From Microcella alkalica (GTDB lineage: Bacteria; Actinomycetota; Actinomycetes; Actinomycetales; Microbacteriaceae), in contig NZ_JACGWX010000001.1 of NCBI RefSeq assembly GCF_014137945.1, positions 831,372 through 895,371 of the forward strand: a DNA stretch of 64,000 bases. Reading direction: 5' to 3'. The notes beneath the pieces were generated by a model that saw only the letters and a list, made by a program, of their open reading frames with translations, was not told the origin of the DNA and searched no databases. How positions within the stretch are numbered: the first letter of the stretch is position 1; each line of letters begins with the position of its first letter. Shown here piece after piece: positions 45,464 through 55,500 of the stretch. The position numbers and the translations under genes are program-made.

Positions 45464-46843
45464 TCAGGCGCGTGAGGCCTTACTGAGCTCCTCGGCGACG
45501 AGGAACGCGAGCTCTAGCGACTGCATGTGGTTCAGGCGCGGGTCGCACAGCGACTCGTAGCGCGTCGCGAGCGTCGCCTCGTCGATCATCTCCGAGCCGC
45601 CGAGGCACTCCGTGACGTCGTCGCCCGTGAGCTCCACATGGATCCCGCCGGGGTGCGTGCCGACCTGTCGATGCGCCTCGAAGAAGCCCGTCACCTCGTC
45701 GACGACGTCATCGAAGCGGCGCGTCTTGTATCCGGTCGGGGTCGTGAGCCCGTTCCCGTGCATCGGGTCGGTCACCCACAGCGGCGTCGCGTCCATGCTC
45801 GTGATCGCCTCGAGCAGCGGAGGCAGGGCATCCCTGATCTTCCCGGCGCCCATGCGCGTGATGAAGGTGAGGCGACCGGGCTCGCGATCGGGGTCGAGGA
45901 CGTCGATGAGCCGCTCCATCGTCTCGGGCGTGGTCGAGGGACCGAGCTTGACTCCGATGGGGTTGCGGATGCGGCGGAAGAAGTCGACGTGCGCGCCGTC
46001 GAGCTCGCGCGTGCGCTCGCCGATCCAGAGGAAGTGGGCGCTCGTGTTGTACGGCAATCCGGTGCGCGAGTCGATGCGCGTCATGGGCCGCTCGTAGTCC
46101 ATCAGGAGGCCCTCGTGGCTGGAGTAGAACTCGACGCGCTTGAGCTCATCGAAGTCGGCACCCGCCGCCTCCATGAAGCGGATGGCGCGGTCGATCTCGC
46201 TCGCCAGGCCCTCGTAGCGCTGGTTCGCGGGGTTCGAGGCGAAGCCCTTGTTCCAGCTGTGGACCATGCGCAGATCCGCGAAACCGCCCTGCGTGAATGC
46301 GCGGATGAGATTCAGCGTCGATGCGCTTGTGTGGTACCCCTTCACGAGGCGCCCCGGGTCGGCCTCGCGCGACTCGGGCGTGAAGTCGTAGCCGTTGACG
46401 ATGTCGCCGCGATACGCCGGAAGCGTGACGTCGCCGCGCGTCTCGGTGTCGCTCGAGCGGGGCTTCGCGAACTGACCGGCCATGCGGCCCATCTTGATGA
46501 CCGGCATCGAGGCGCCGTAGGTGAGAACGACGGCCATCTGCAGGATGGTCTTCACGCGATTGCGGATCTGATCGGCCGTCGCACCCGCGAAGGTCTCGGC
46601 GCAGTCGCCCCCCTGAAGCAGGAATGCGTCGCCCCGGGCGGCTCGAGCGAGTCGCTCGCGCAACTGGTCGACCTCGCCGGCGAACACGAGCGGCGGCATC
46701 GAGGCGATCTCGGCCGAGGCCGCGGCGACAGCCGTCGGATCGGGCCACGCCGGCTGCTGCTTGATGGAGAGGGTGCGCCAGTGGTCGAGCCCCGCGATGA
46801 CGGCGGGATCGGCGAAGATGACGGGTTCGGTCGCATCGACCAC
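45464..46843 (-). CDS. 3-deoxy-7-phosphoheptulonate synthase, class II
   Basis: Condenses phosphoenolpyruvate and erythrose 4-phosphate at the entry of the shikimate pathway. The 459-residue product carries the class II landmarks QQPAWPD, LLQGGDCAE, MPVIKMGRMAGQFAKPRS, the substrate segment YNTSAHFLWIGERTR, GVKLGPSTTPE, and MHGNGLTTPTGYKTR with GGIHVELTGDDVTECLGG near the C-terminus. Corresponds to aroG (Rv2178c). GTG 46843 follows AAGGAT. A TAGGCT box at 46914-46909 gives a leader of about 60 nt. Confidence 0.96.
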   Translation of the reverse strand: MVDATEPVIFADPAVIAGLDHWRTLSIKQQPAWPDPTAVAAASAEIASMPPLVFAGEVDQLRERLARAARGDAFLLQGGDCAETFAGATADQIRNRVKTILQMAVVLTYGASMPVIKMGRMAGQFAKPRSSDTETRGDVTLPAYRGDIVNGYDFTPESREADPGRLVKGYHTSASTLNLIRAFTQGGFADLRMVHSWNKGFASNPANQRYEGLASEIDRAIRFMEAAGADFDELKRVEFYSSHEGLLMDYERPMTRIDSRTGLPYNTSAHFLWIGERTRELDGAHVDFFRRIRNPIGVKLGPSTTPETMERLIDVLDPDREPGRLTFITRMGAGKIRDALPPLLEAITSMDATPLWVTDPMHGNGLTTPTGYKTRRFDDVVDEVTGFFEAHRQVGTHPGGIHVELTGDDVTECLGGSEMIDEATLATRYESLCDPRLNHMQSLELAFLVAEELSKASRA

Positions 46844-46908
46844 GGTGGAACATCCTTCACAGCGGCAGGAACAGGGCGGAGGGCTGCGGCTCCCTTGCCG
46901 CGAGAACG

Positions 46909-46914
46909 AGCCTA
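46909..46914 (-). promoter_or_regulatory. -10 box of DAHP synthase gene
   Basis: TAGGCT on the - strand, about 66 nt upstream of the GTG. The gap between contains the ribosome binding site and nothing else notable. Confidence 0.4.
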
Positions 46915-46964
46915 GCCGAGCGGGGACACCGCTCGGAGCGGCGGCGACGGCGAACGCAGGCCGG

Positions 46965-47654
46965 TCAGCGCACGTGCGGCGGGCGCTTGTCCTTGACGGT
47001 CGTCGCGTAGACGTCGTGATACTCCTGGCCGCTCAGTCGATTGAGCTCGTACATGATCTCGTCGGTGATCGAGCGGAGCACGAACCGATCGGACTCGAGG
47101 CCCGCGAAGCGCGAGAAGTCGAGCGGCTCGCCGAAGACGAGGCCCGGGCGCTTGACCTTGGGGATCCGCACGCCGATCGGCATGACCTTCTCCGTGTCGA
47201 TCATCGCGACGGGCACGACCGTGGCGCCGGACTCGAGGATCATGCGCGCGACGCCCGTGCGGCCTCGGTACATGACGCCGTCCGGGCTGCGCGTGCCCTC
47301 GGGGTAGATGCCGAGCGCGAAGCCCTCGGAGAGCACGCGGAGACCGGTGTTGAGAGAGGCCTCGCTCGCCTTGCCGCCGGACCGGTCGATCGGCAGCTGC
47401 CCGCTCGCTTCGAAGAAGACGCGCGTGAGCCAGCCCTTGATCCCCCTGCCCGTGAAGTAGTCGCTCTTGGCGAGGAAGACGACCCGGCGGTCGAGCACGA
47501 GCGGCAGGAAGATGGAGTCGACGAACGAGAGGTGGTTGCTCGCGAGGATCACGGGGCCCGTGCGTGGCACGTTCTCGATTCCTCGCACCCACGGGCGGAA
47601 GACCGTGAGGAGGATGGGGCCGATGACGAGGTTCTTCATGAGCCAGTAGAACAT
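46965..47654 (-). CDS. PlsC-type 1-acyl-glycerol-3-phosphate acyltransferase family protein
   Basis: Membrane-associated acyltransferase of phospholipid or glycolipid synthesis. The 229-residue product has an N-terminal hydrophobic region (about 1-20), motif I SNHLSFVD (NH and Asp of the HX4D signature), motif II near SGQLPIDR, motif III YPEGTRSPDG and motif IV VVPVAMI. ATG 47654 has GGAGGG 5 nt upstream; the longer frame to 47732 lacks support. The position matches Rv2182c of M. tuberculosis, upstream of fadD15. The acyl acceptor is not identified. Confidence 0.9.
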   Translation of the reverse strand: MFYWLMKNLVIGPILLTVFRPWVRGIENVPRTGPVILASNHLSFVDSIFLPLVLDRRVVFLAKSDYFTGRGIKGWLTRVFFEASGQLPIDRSGGKASEASLNTGLRVLSEGFALGIYPEGTRSPDGVMYRGRTGVARMILESGATVVPVAMIDTEKVMPIGVRIPKVKRPGLVFGEPLDFSRFAGLESDRFVLRSITDEIMYELNRLSGQEYHDVYATTVKDKRPPHVR

Positions 47655-47694
47655 CGTCGTCCCTCCCCGATCGTGGTCGCGGTCGTATCCGTCA

Positions 47695-47700
47695 ACCCTA
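47695..47700 (-). promoter_or_regulatory. -10 box of the acyltransferase gene, overlapping the ROK stop
   Basis: TAGGGT on the - strand. Its TAG is also the stop codon of the ROK kinase gene. The leader would be about 34 nt, with GGAGGG. Confidence 0.35.
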
Positions 47701-48663
47701 GTCCGCGGGCGAGGAGCCGATGCTCGCGGCATGGATGCGGGCGAGATCGGCGGCGCCGACGACGCCGGCGTCGTTCACGAGCTCGGCCGTGACGAACACG
47801 GGCTCCGGGTGATAGCCGCGCGCCGGCAGGTGGGTGAGATAGGCCTCGCGGACGGGGTCGAGCAGCAGGTCGCCCGCGATCGAGACTCCCCCGCCGAAGA
47901 CGAACATCTCGGGATCGAGGACGGCGGAGAGGCTCGCGCACGCCTGTCCGAGCCAGCGGCCGAGCTGCGACAGCGCGTGCAGGGCCCCCGGGTCGCGCTC
48001 GGTGATGAAGCCGGCGAGGATGCCGCCGTCGAGCTTCCCGTGCTGCTCGCGAGCGTCCGCGAGGGCAAGGCCGATGCCGCCGGCATCGGCGATCTCGTTC
48101 GCCATGCGCAGCAGTGCGCGCCCCGAGCCGTACTGCTCGATGCAGCCATGGGCACCGCAGCCGCAGGGAAGCCCATCCGGCACGACGCGCAGGTGCCCCA
48201 GCTCCCCCGCGGTGCCGAAGCCGCCGCGCAGGAGGCGATCTCCCGTGACGATCGCACCGCCGACGCCGGTGCCGATCGTGAGCATCGTCATGTCGCGCAC
48301 GTCGCGCGCGGCGCCGAAGCGGAACTCCGCCCAGCCGGCCGCGTTGGCGTCGTTGTCGATCGTGACGTCGATGCCGAGGCGGTCGCGGAGGCGATCGCGG
48401 AACGGCTCGTTGCGCCAGTTGATGTTGGGGGCGTAGTACACGGTCGACTGCGCCGAGTCGATGAAGCCCGCCGCGGCGACGCCCGCGGCGATGACCTGCT
48501 GGCCCGCGCTCAGGCGCTCGACCATCTCGACGACGACGTCGACGATCGCGTGAGGGTCGCCCGCGGGGGTCGGATGACGGTCCTCCGCGAGGATCGATCC
48601 GTCATCGCCGACAAGAGCGCCGGCGATTTTCGTTCCACCGATGTCGATTCCCACAGCATGCAC
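47698..48663 (-). CDS. ROK family glucokinase
   Basis: Sugar kinase, most likely ATP-dependent glucokinase feeding glycolysis and the pentose phosphate route. The 321-residue product shows the phosphate-1 motif GIDIGGTKIAG at the N-terminus, DNDANAAGWAE (catalytic Asp), TIGTGVGGAIV, ELGHLRV with the zinc motif CGCGAHGCIEQYGSG, and VFGGGVS. GTG 48663 lies 8 nt after a TAGACT box, which argues against the much longer open frame to 49002. Substrate is by family only. Confidence 0.92.
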   Translation of the reverse strand: MHAVGIDIGGTKIAGALVGDDGSILAEDRHPTPAGDPHAIVDVVVEMVERLSAGQQVIAAGVAAAGFIDSAQSTVYYAPNINWRNEPFRDRLRDRLGIDVTIDNDANAAGWAEFRFGAARDVRDMTMLTIGTGVGGAIVTGDRLLRGGFGTAGELGHLRVVPDGLPCGCGAHGCIEQYGSGRALLRMANEIADAGGIGLALADAREQHGKLDGGILAGFITERDPGALHALSQLGRWLGQACASLSAVLDPEMFVFGGGVSIAGDLLLDPVREAYLTHLPARGYHPEPVFVTAELVNDAGVVGAADLARIHAASIGSSPAD

Positions 48664-48671
48664 GAGGAGTG

Positions 48672-48677
48672 AGTCTA
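48672..48677 (-). promoter_or_regulatory. -10 box of the ROK kinase gene (leaderless)
   Basis: TAGACT on the - strand (48677 to 48672), 8 nt before GTG 48663. Confidence 0.45.
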
Positions 48678-48716
48678 GTGAGCCCCGTGTCCCGTCATCG
48701 GCCCCCGACCGCGGAC

Positions 48717-48722
48717 TAGAGT
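48717..48722 (+). promoter_or_regulatory. -10 box of fadD15
   Basis: TAGAGT, with a leader of about 38 nt that contains AAAGGAG at 48755-48761. This is a leadered promoter, unlike the divergent ROK promoter 40 bp away. Confidence 0.45.
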
Positions 48723-48766
48723 GGTCGTCACTGAACCCACCCGTTGACGGTGCCAAAGGAGTCCCC

Positions 48767-50593
48767 GTGCAAGAATTCGTCGTCCCGGCCGTCGTGTCGC
48801 CCGATCCCGGAGCGAACGCGAGCGACCTGCTCGTCGACCGCGTCGCGATCGATCGCGATGCGCCTCTGTTCGCACTGCCCACCGCCGATGGCGGCTGGAC
48901 GGATGTCACGGCGGGCGAGTTCCACGCCCAGGTCGTCGCGCTGGCCAAGGGCCTCATGTCGGCGGGCGTGCAGCCGGGCGACAAGATCGGCTTCATGTGC
49001 AAGACGCGCTACGAGTGGACCCTCGTCGACTTCGCCACGTGGTTCGCCGGCGCCGTGCTCGTCCCCATCTACGAGACGAGCTCGCCGAGCCAGATCCAGT
49101 ACATCCTTGAAGACTCGGGGGCCCGGGAGCTCATCGTCGAGACGGCTGAGCACTTCGCGCGCTACGACGAGGTGGCCGGCGACCTGCCCCACGTCAGCCG
49201 CGTCTGGCAGATGCACCTCGGCGACCTCGAGAAGCTCGCAGCCGACCCCGGCTCGGTCACCGACGAGCAGCTCGAGGAGCGACGGAACCTCGCGCAGGGC
49301 TCCGACCTGGCGACGCTCATCTACACCTCGGGATCGACGGGCACGCCGAAGGGCTGCATCCTCACCCACTCCAACTTCGTCGAGCTCTGCCGCAACGCCG
49401 CCGTGGCGATGAAGGAGGTCGTGACCCCCGGGTCGTCCACGCTCCTCTTCATCACGACCGCGCACGTCTTCGCGCGGTTCATCTCCATCCTCGCCGTGCA
49501 CGCGGGCGCCAAGGTGGGCCACCAGGCCGACACCAAGCAGCTTCTCGCAGCGCTCGGCTCCTTCAAGCCGAGCTTCCTCCTCGCGGTGCCCCGCGTGTTC
49601 GAGAAGGTGTACAACTCGGCCGAGCAGAAGGCGGAGGCCGGCGGCAAAGGCAAGATCTTCCGTCGTGCCGCCGATGTCGCCGTCGCCCACTCGAAGGCGC
49701 TCGACGCCGGCCACGTCCCGTTCGGTCTCAAGGTGCAGTTCGCCGTGTTCGACAAGCTCGTGTATTCGAAGCTCAAGACGGCGATGGGCGGCCGCGTCCA
49801 GTACGCCGTCTCCGGCTCCGCGCCGCTCGGCCCGCGTCTCGGGCACTTCTTCCGCAGCCTCGGAATCCGGATCCTCGAGGGGTACGGCCTCACTGAGACC
49901 ACCGCCCCCGCGACCGTGAACCTCGTGAACAAGTTCAAGATCGGCACGACGGGCCCCGCGCTTCCCGGCATCGGCGTGAGGATCGACGACGACGGCGAGA
50001 TCCTCGTCAAGGGCGTCAACGTCTTCGGCGGCTACTGGAACAAGCCCGAGGCGACCGCCGAGGTCATGGACGGCGAGTGGTTCCGCACCGGCGACATCGG
50101 CTCGCTCGACGCCGATGGCTACCTGACGATCACGGGCCGGAAGAAGGAGATCCTCGTCACGGCCGGCGGCAAGAACGTCGCCCCCGCCGCCCTGGAGGAC
50201 CCGATCCGCGCGAACCCTATCGTCGGTCAGGTCGTCGTCGTCGGCGACCAGAAGCCGTTCGTCTCGGCCCTCGTGACGCTCGACCCCGAGATGCTCCCGG
50301 TCTGGCTCAACAACAACGGCGAGGACGCGACGATGCCGCTCACCGACGCGGTCAAGCACCCGAAGGTGCTCGCCGAGGTCCAGCGCTCGATCGATGCGGC
50401 GAACAGCCGTGTCTCGCGCGCGGAGTCGATCCGCAAGTTCACCGTCCTGCCCGTGGAGTTCACGGAGGCCAGCGGCCACCTGACCCCCAAGATGAGCATC
50501 AAGCGCAACGTCATCGTCAACGACTTCGCCACGGCGATCGAGGCCATGTACACGGGTGCTCCCGCTACGCAGGGCATCTCGCTGCAGCAGTAA
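48767..50593 (+). CDS. Long-chain fatty-acid--CoA ligase (FadD15-like)
   Basis: Activates fatty acids to acyl-CoA through an acyl-adenylate. The 608-residue AMP-binding enzyme shows the P-loop YTSGSTGTPKG (about residue 186), EGYGLTETTAP, the TGD motif WFRTGDIGSLD, and ITGRKKEILVTAGGKNVAP with the catalytic C-terminal Lys later near the end (LTPKMSIKR). GTG 48767 has AAAGGAG 6 nt upstream; the open frame further upstream overlaps the ROK gene. Corresponds in context to fadD15 (Rv2187). Confidence 0.94.
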   Translation: MQEFVVPAVVSPDPGANASDLLVDRVAIDRDAPLFALPTADGGWTDVTAGEFHAQVVALAKGLMSAGVQPGDKIGFMCKTRYEWTLVDFATWFAGAVLVPIYETSSPSQIQYILEDSGARELIVETAEHFARYDEVAGDLPHVSRVWQMHLGDLEKLAADPGSVTDEQLEERRNLAQGSDLATLIYTSGSTGTPKGCILTHSNFVELCRNAAVAMKEVVTPGSSTLLFITTAHVFARFISILAVHAGAKVGHQADTKQLLAALGSFKPSFLLAVPRVFEKVYNSAEQKAEAGGKGKIFRRAADVAVAHSKALDAGHVPFGLKVQFAVFDKLVYSKLKTAMGGRVQYAVSGSAPLGPRLGHFFRSLGIRILEGYGLTETTAPATVNLVNKFKIGTTGPALPGIGVRIDDDGEILVKGVNVFGGYWNKPEATAEVMDGEWFRTGDIGSLDADGYLTITGRKKEILVTAGGKNVAPAALEDPIRANPIVGQVVVVGDQKPFVSALVTLDPEMLPVWLNNNGEDATMPLTDAVKHPKVLAEVQRSIDAANSRVSRAESIRKFTVLPVEFTEASGHLTPKMSIKRNVIVNDFATAIEAMYTGAPATQGISLQQ

Positions 50594-50603
50594 CAGAAGC
50601 GCT

Positions 50604-50635
50604 GGGCGCGGGACGTCGGACGCGGTCCGGCGCCC
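50604..50635. terminator. Bidirectional hairpin between fadD15 and def
   Basis: An 11-nt stem with one mismatch (50604-50614 with 50625-50635) and a 10-nt loop, in the 54-bp gap between two convergent genes. Confidence 0.5.
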
Positions 50636-50647
50636 CGCTCTCGTCCG

Positions 50648-51148
50648 CTAGGGGCGACCGAACCACTCCGCCTGGCGGATGCCTCGCATCGCCTCGCGCT
50701 TGAGCTCCGGATCGAGTCCCTCGATGTAGAGGCGCCCGTCGAGATGATCCGTCTCGTGCTGGAGCGCCTGCGCGAGCAGCCCGTCTCCCGCGATCTCGAT
50801 CGGTTCCCCCGCCACGTCGACGCCGGTCACACGAGCCCACGGGTGCCGTCTGCGCGGGAACCCGAAGCCCGGCACTGAGAGGCAGCCTTCTTCGACTGGC
50901 TCCGCGCTGCCGCGCACCTCGGCGAGCACCGGGTTCACGACGTAGCTGAGCGTGCCATCGATGTTGAGGCTGAAGACGCGGAGCCCGACACCGATCTGCG
51001 GCGCGGCGACTCCCGCTCGGCCGGGCACTTGGACGGTGTCGAGGAGGTCGTCGACGAGTATCCGCAGGGACGGATCGAAGCGGACGACCTCATCGGCGCG
51101 CGATCGGAGCACCGGATCGCCGAAGAGGCGGATGGGGCGGACGGTCAT
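50648..51148 (-). CDS. def: Peptide deformylase
   Basis: Removes the formyl group from the initiator Met of new proteins (Fe/Zn enzyme). The 166-residue product has all three motifs: GVAAPQIG (motif 1), EGCLSVPG (motif 2 with the metal Cys), and QHETDHLDG (motif 3, HExxH). Starts 10 nt after the MinD-like gene and is probably cotranscribed with it. Confidence 0.96.
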   Translation of the reverse strand: MTVRPIRLFGDPVLRSRADEVVRFDPSLRILVDDLLDTVQVPGRAGVAAPQIGVGLRVFSLNIDGTLSYVVNPVLAEVRGSAEPVEEGCLSVPGFGFPRRRHPWARVTGVDVAGEPIEIAGDGLLAQALQHETDHLDGRLYIEGLDPELKREAMRGIRQAEWFGRP

Positions 51149-51158
51149 CGTGCGGCGC

Positions 51159-52466
51159 TCACGCCTCCCGGTCGGGCATGCCGCCGATGACGATGCCGGC
51201 CAGCTCGCGCGCCGACTGACGCGTGAGCGGCCGCAGGTCGCTCCAGTGGATGACGGAGCCGGCGGCGAGCTGCTCGTCGTACGGGATCCGCACGATCGCG
51301 CGAACGCGCGAGGCGAAGTGCGCCTCGATCTCCTCGAGCTTGACGAGGTTCGTGCCCTGGGTCGCGGTGTTGATCGCGACGACCGCGTTGCGCACGAGCT
51401 CGCCGTACCCGTTCGCCTCGAGCCAGGTGAGGGTCTCGGAGGCGAGCCTGGCCTCGTCGACGCTGCCGCCGGAGACGATGACGATCGAGTCGGCGCGCTG
51501 CAGGGTCGCGCGCATGACGGAGTGCACGATGCCCGTTCCGCAGTCGGTCAGCACGATCGAGTAGTAGCGGGCGGCGAGGTCCGCGACCACGTTGTAGTCG
51601 TTCTCGTCGAAGGCCTCGGAGAGCATCGGGTCGGTGTCGGAGGCGAGGATGTCGAGGCGCGTCGCGTCACGGGAGACGAGCCGCGTGAAGTCGGTGAATC
51701 CCTGGATGCTCGCGGCCTTGTTGACGACATCGCGCACGGTCGCGCGCGTCTGCTTCGTCACGCGCTCCGACAGCGTTCCGCGGTCCGGGTTCGCGTCGAT
51801 CGCGATGATGCGGTCCTCCCGCACGGACGCGAGCGCCATGCCGAGGAGCGTCGTGATCGTCGTCTTGCCGACGCCGCCCTTGCGGGTCAGCACAGGTACG
51901 AAGCGCGCGCCTCCCTCGAGCACCGCGTCGATGCGCGCGTCGAGCTCCTTGCGGGCGCGGACGCGGGCCGAGTCGCCGAGGTTCACGCGCTTGAAGGTCG
52001 TGCGGTAGACGAAACGCTGCCACGCGCCCTCGGGCGCCGAGCGGGGCCCGCGTCGCGGGTCGATCAGCCGATCGGCGGTCAGCATCGCGGCCGACTCGGG
52101 GCCGACATCCGTTCCCGCCATGCGCTCGCGCCGCGAGTAGTCGGCGATCGCGATGGAGCCCGTGTCCGCCGGGCTCGCCGGCGTGGTCGCGGCCGCGAGC
52201 GCCGGTTCGGAGAGCGAGATCGAGGTCGTGTTGGTCTCCAGCACCGCGACCACGGAGGGGTCGACCCCGGTGCCGACGAGGGCGACGGCTGCCTCCTCCT
52301 CCGGCGCTTCGTGGACGGGAGCCGGAAGGGCGACCTCGATCGTCAGACTCTCGGGCAGCGTCGTGGCCAGATCGTCGCCACCGGCGGGCTCGAGGCCGTC
52401 GGCCACCGAGCGGGCGCGCCCGAGGCCGCCGTCTCCCTCATCGCCGGAGGCGCGGTCGGTCACCAT
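51159..52466 (-). CDS. MinD/ParA-like ATPase (EspI-type)
   Basis: A 435-residue P-loop ATPase of the MinD/ParA family. The first about 175 residues are disordered or Ala/Pro-rich, then RKGGVGKTTITTLLG (deviant Walker A) at about residue 192, IAIDANPDRGTLSERV (switch/Walker A-prime), VLTDCGTGIVHSV (Walker B), and DSIVIVSGGSVDEA. The pattern of the ATPase part resembles the mycobacterial EspI/Rv3876 group rather than ParA or MinD proper. No ESX genes are seen here. It is followed after 10 nt by def. Role unknown. Confidence 0.82.
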   Translation of the reverse strand: MVTDRASGDEGDGGLGRARSVADGLEPAGGDDLATTLPESLTIEVALPAPVHEAPEEEAAVALVGTGVDPSVVAVLETNTTSISLSEPALAAATTPASPADTGSIAIADYSRRERMAGTDVGPESAAMLTADRLIDPRRGPRSAPEGAWQRFVYRTTFKRVNLGDSARVRARKELDARIDAVLEGGARFVPVLTRKGGVGKTTITTLLGMALASVREDRIIAIDANPDRGTLSERVTKQTRATVRDVVNKAASIQGFTDFTRLVSRDATRLDILASDTDPMLSEAFDENDYNVVADLAARYYSIVLTDCGTGIVHSVMRATLQRADSIVIVSGGSVDEARLASETLTWLEANGYGELVRNAVVAINTATQGTNLVKLEEIEAHFASRVRAIVRIPYDEQLAAGSVIHWSDLRPLTRQSARELAGIVIGGMPDREA

Positions 52467-52499
52467 TCACGAACCCTTCGTCGTTCTCGTGGACGGCTC

Positions 52500-52505
52500 A
52501 GTCTA
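52500..52505 (-). promoter_or_regulatory. -10 box of the MinD-like gene / def operon
   Basis: TAGACT on the - strand (52505 to 52500), with a leader of about 28 nt. Confidence 0.4.
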
Positions 52506-52546
52506 TCGTCCGGGAATCCCCCGCCCGGCAGTGGAATGAATCGCCC

Positions 52547-55500
52547 TCAGTCGACGACGACGAGAAGATCGCCCGCCTCGACCTGCTGCGTGGCGGGGAT
52601 CGCGAGGCGCCGCACCGTGCCGGCGACCGGACTCGTGATCGCGGCTTCCATCTTCATCGCCTCGATCGTCGCGACGGGCGCACCCGCCTCGACCGCGTCG
52701 CCCTCCGCCACCTGCAGCGTCACGACGCCCATGAAGGGCGCGGCGATCTGACCGGGATGCGCGGGGTCGGCCTTCTCCGCCTGCACGGTGTCGACGGCGA
52801 TGGCGCGATCTCGGATCGTCACAGGACGCATCTGACCATTGAGCGTCGCCATGACGCTGCGCATGCCCTTCTCGTCAGGCTCGCCGATGGCCTCGAGGCT
52901 CACGAACAGGCTCACGCCCCGCTCGATCTCGATGACGTGCTCGACACCCGGCTTGAGGCCGTAGAGGTAGTCGGGCGTGCTGAGGACGGAGAGGTCGCCG
53001 AACTGCTCGCGCACCTGCAGGAACTGCTGCGTGGGCTGCGGGAACAGGAGCTGGTTGAGAGTGAGCCGGCGCTCGTCCGTCGAGCCGTCGAGCTTCGCCC
53101 GCTGATCATCGGTGATGGCTGTCGTCCCGATCTTGACTGTGCGACCTGCGAGCACCTTTGAGCGGAACGGCTCGGGCCAGCCGCCGGGCAGATCGCCGAG
53201 CTCGCCGGCCATGAAGCCGATGACGGAGTCGGGGATGTCGTACTTCTCGGGATTCGCCTCGAAGTCCGCCGGGTCGGCTCCCGCGGCCGCCATCTGCAGG
53301 GCGAGGTCGCCGACGACCTTCGACGACGGGGTGACCTTCGTCGGACGGCCGAGGATCCGGTTGGCCTCTGCGTACCAGTCCTCGATGAGCTCGAAGCGGT
53401 CGCCGAGACCGAGCGCGATCGCCTGCTGACGCAGGTTCGAGAGCTGCCCGCCGGGGATCTCGTGGTGGTAGACGCGACCCGTCGGGCCCGAGAGCCCCGA
53501 TTCGAATGGCGCGTACACGCGGCGCACTGCCTCCCAGTACGGCTCGAGGTCGCTCACGGCCTGCAAACTCAGGCCCGTGTCGCGCTCGGTGTGAGCGAGA
53601 GCGGCGACGAGCGCCGAGAACGGCGGCTGGGAGGTCGTGCCCGCCATGGGCGCGCTCGCGACATCGACGGCGTCGACCCCGGCTCGTGACGCGGCTAGGA
53701 GCGTCGCGAGCTGCCCGCCCGCGGTGTCGTGGGTGTGCAGGTGCACGGGCAGGTCGAATCTGTCACGGAGCGTCGCGACGAGCTTCTCGGCGGCCCCGGC
53801 CCGCAGGAGCCCGGCCATGTCCTTGATGGCGATGATGTGCGCGCCCGCGTCGACGACCTGCTCGGCAAGACGCAGGTAGTAGTCGAGCGTGTAGAGATCC
53901 TCCGCCGGGTCGAGCAGGTCGCCCGAGTAGCAGAGACCGACCTCGGCGACCGTCGAGCCGGTCTGGAGGACGGCGTCGATCGCGGGGCGCATCTGATCGA
54001 CGTCGTTGAGCGCGTCGAAGATGCGGAAGACGTCGATGCCCGTCGCAGCCGCCTCGCGCACGAAGGCTTCGGTGACCTCGGTCGGATACGGCGTGTATCC
54101 GACGGTGTTCCGGCCGCGCAGCAGCATCTGGATGGCGACGTTCGGCAGAGCCTCGCGCATCGCCGCGAGTCGCTGCCACGGGTCCTCGCCGAGGAAGCGC
54201 AGCGCGACGTCGTACGTCGCGCCACCCCACGCCTCGACGCTCAGAAGCCCGGGCGTCATGCGCGCGACGTACGGCATGACCTCGACGAGGTCCTTGGTGC
54301 GGACGCGCGTCGCGAGGAGCGACTGGTGCGCGTCGCGGAAGGTCGTGTCGGTCACGGCGAGCGGGGTCTGCTCGCGCAGAGCGCGGGCGAATCCCACGGG
54401 GCCGAGCTCGAGCAGGCGCTGGCGCGAGCCAGCCGGGGCCTCCGCCTCGAGGTCGATCGTCGGGAGCTTCGTCGCGGGGTCGATCGCGGCGGCGCCCGCG
54501 CCGTTCGGCTGGTTGACCGTGATGTCGGCGAGCCAGTTGAGCACCTTCGTGCCGCGATCCTTCGAGATGTTCGCCCGCACGAGCTCGGGTCGTTCGTCGA
54601 TGAAGGAGGTGCTCAGATCGCCCGCCTGGAACTGCGGGTCGTCGAGCACCGCCTGGAGGAACGGGATGTTCGTGGTGACGCCGCGGATGCGGAACTCGGC
54701 GAGACCGCGCCTCGCGCGCGCGACCGCGGCGCCGAAGTCGCGCCCGCGGCAGGTCATCTTCGCGAGCATCGAGTCGAAGTGGGGCGAGATCTGCGCACCG
54801 GAGGCGATCGTGCCGCCGTCCAGGCGGACCCCGGCACCACCCGGCGAGCGGTAGGTCGTGATCTTGCCCGTGTCGGGACGGAACCCGCTCGCCGGGTCCT
54901 CCGTCGTGATGCGGCACTGCAGCGCCGCCCCCCGAAGGTGGATCTGCTCCTGCTTAAGGCCGAGTTCAGCGAGCGACTGCCCGTAGGCGATGCGCATCTG
55001 CGATTGCACCAGATCGACGTCGGTGATCTCCTCGGTCACCGTGTGCTCGACCTGGATGCGCGGGTTCATCTCGATGAACACGTGCTCGCCCTCGCGCTCC
55101 CCCGCCGTGTCGAGCAGGAACTCGACCGTTCCGGCGTTGACGTAGCCGATGGACCGGGCGAAGGCGACCGCGTCGCGGTACATCGCCTGGCGGACATCCT
55201 CATTGAGGTTCGGGGCCGGAGCGATCTCCACCACCTTCTGATGGCGGCGCTGCACCGAGCAGTCTCGCTCGAACAGGTGCACCGTCTCGCCGTGGGAGTC
55301 CGCGAGGATCTGCACCTCGATGTGGCGAGGGCGCACGACCGCCTGCTCGACGAACATCGTCGGGTCGCCGAAGGCGCTGTCCGCCTCGCGCATGGCGGCC
55401 TCGAGCGCGGACCGCAGGTCGTCGCGGCTCTCGACCCGTCGCATCCCCCGCCCGCCGCCGCCGGCGACGGCCTTCGCGAAGATGGGGAAGCCGATGTCGT

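Noticed and set aside
48664..49002. Longer ROK kinase start at 49002
   Set aside because: The added sequence is antisense to fadD15, and the leaderless promoter defines GTG 48663.
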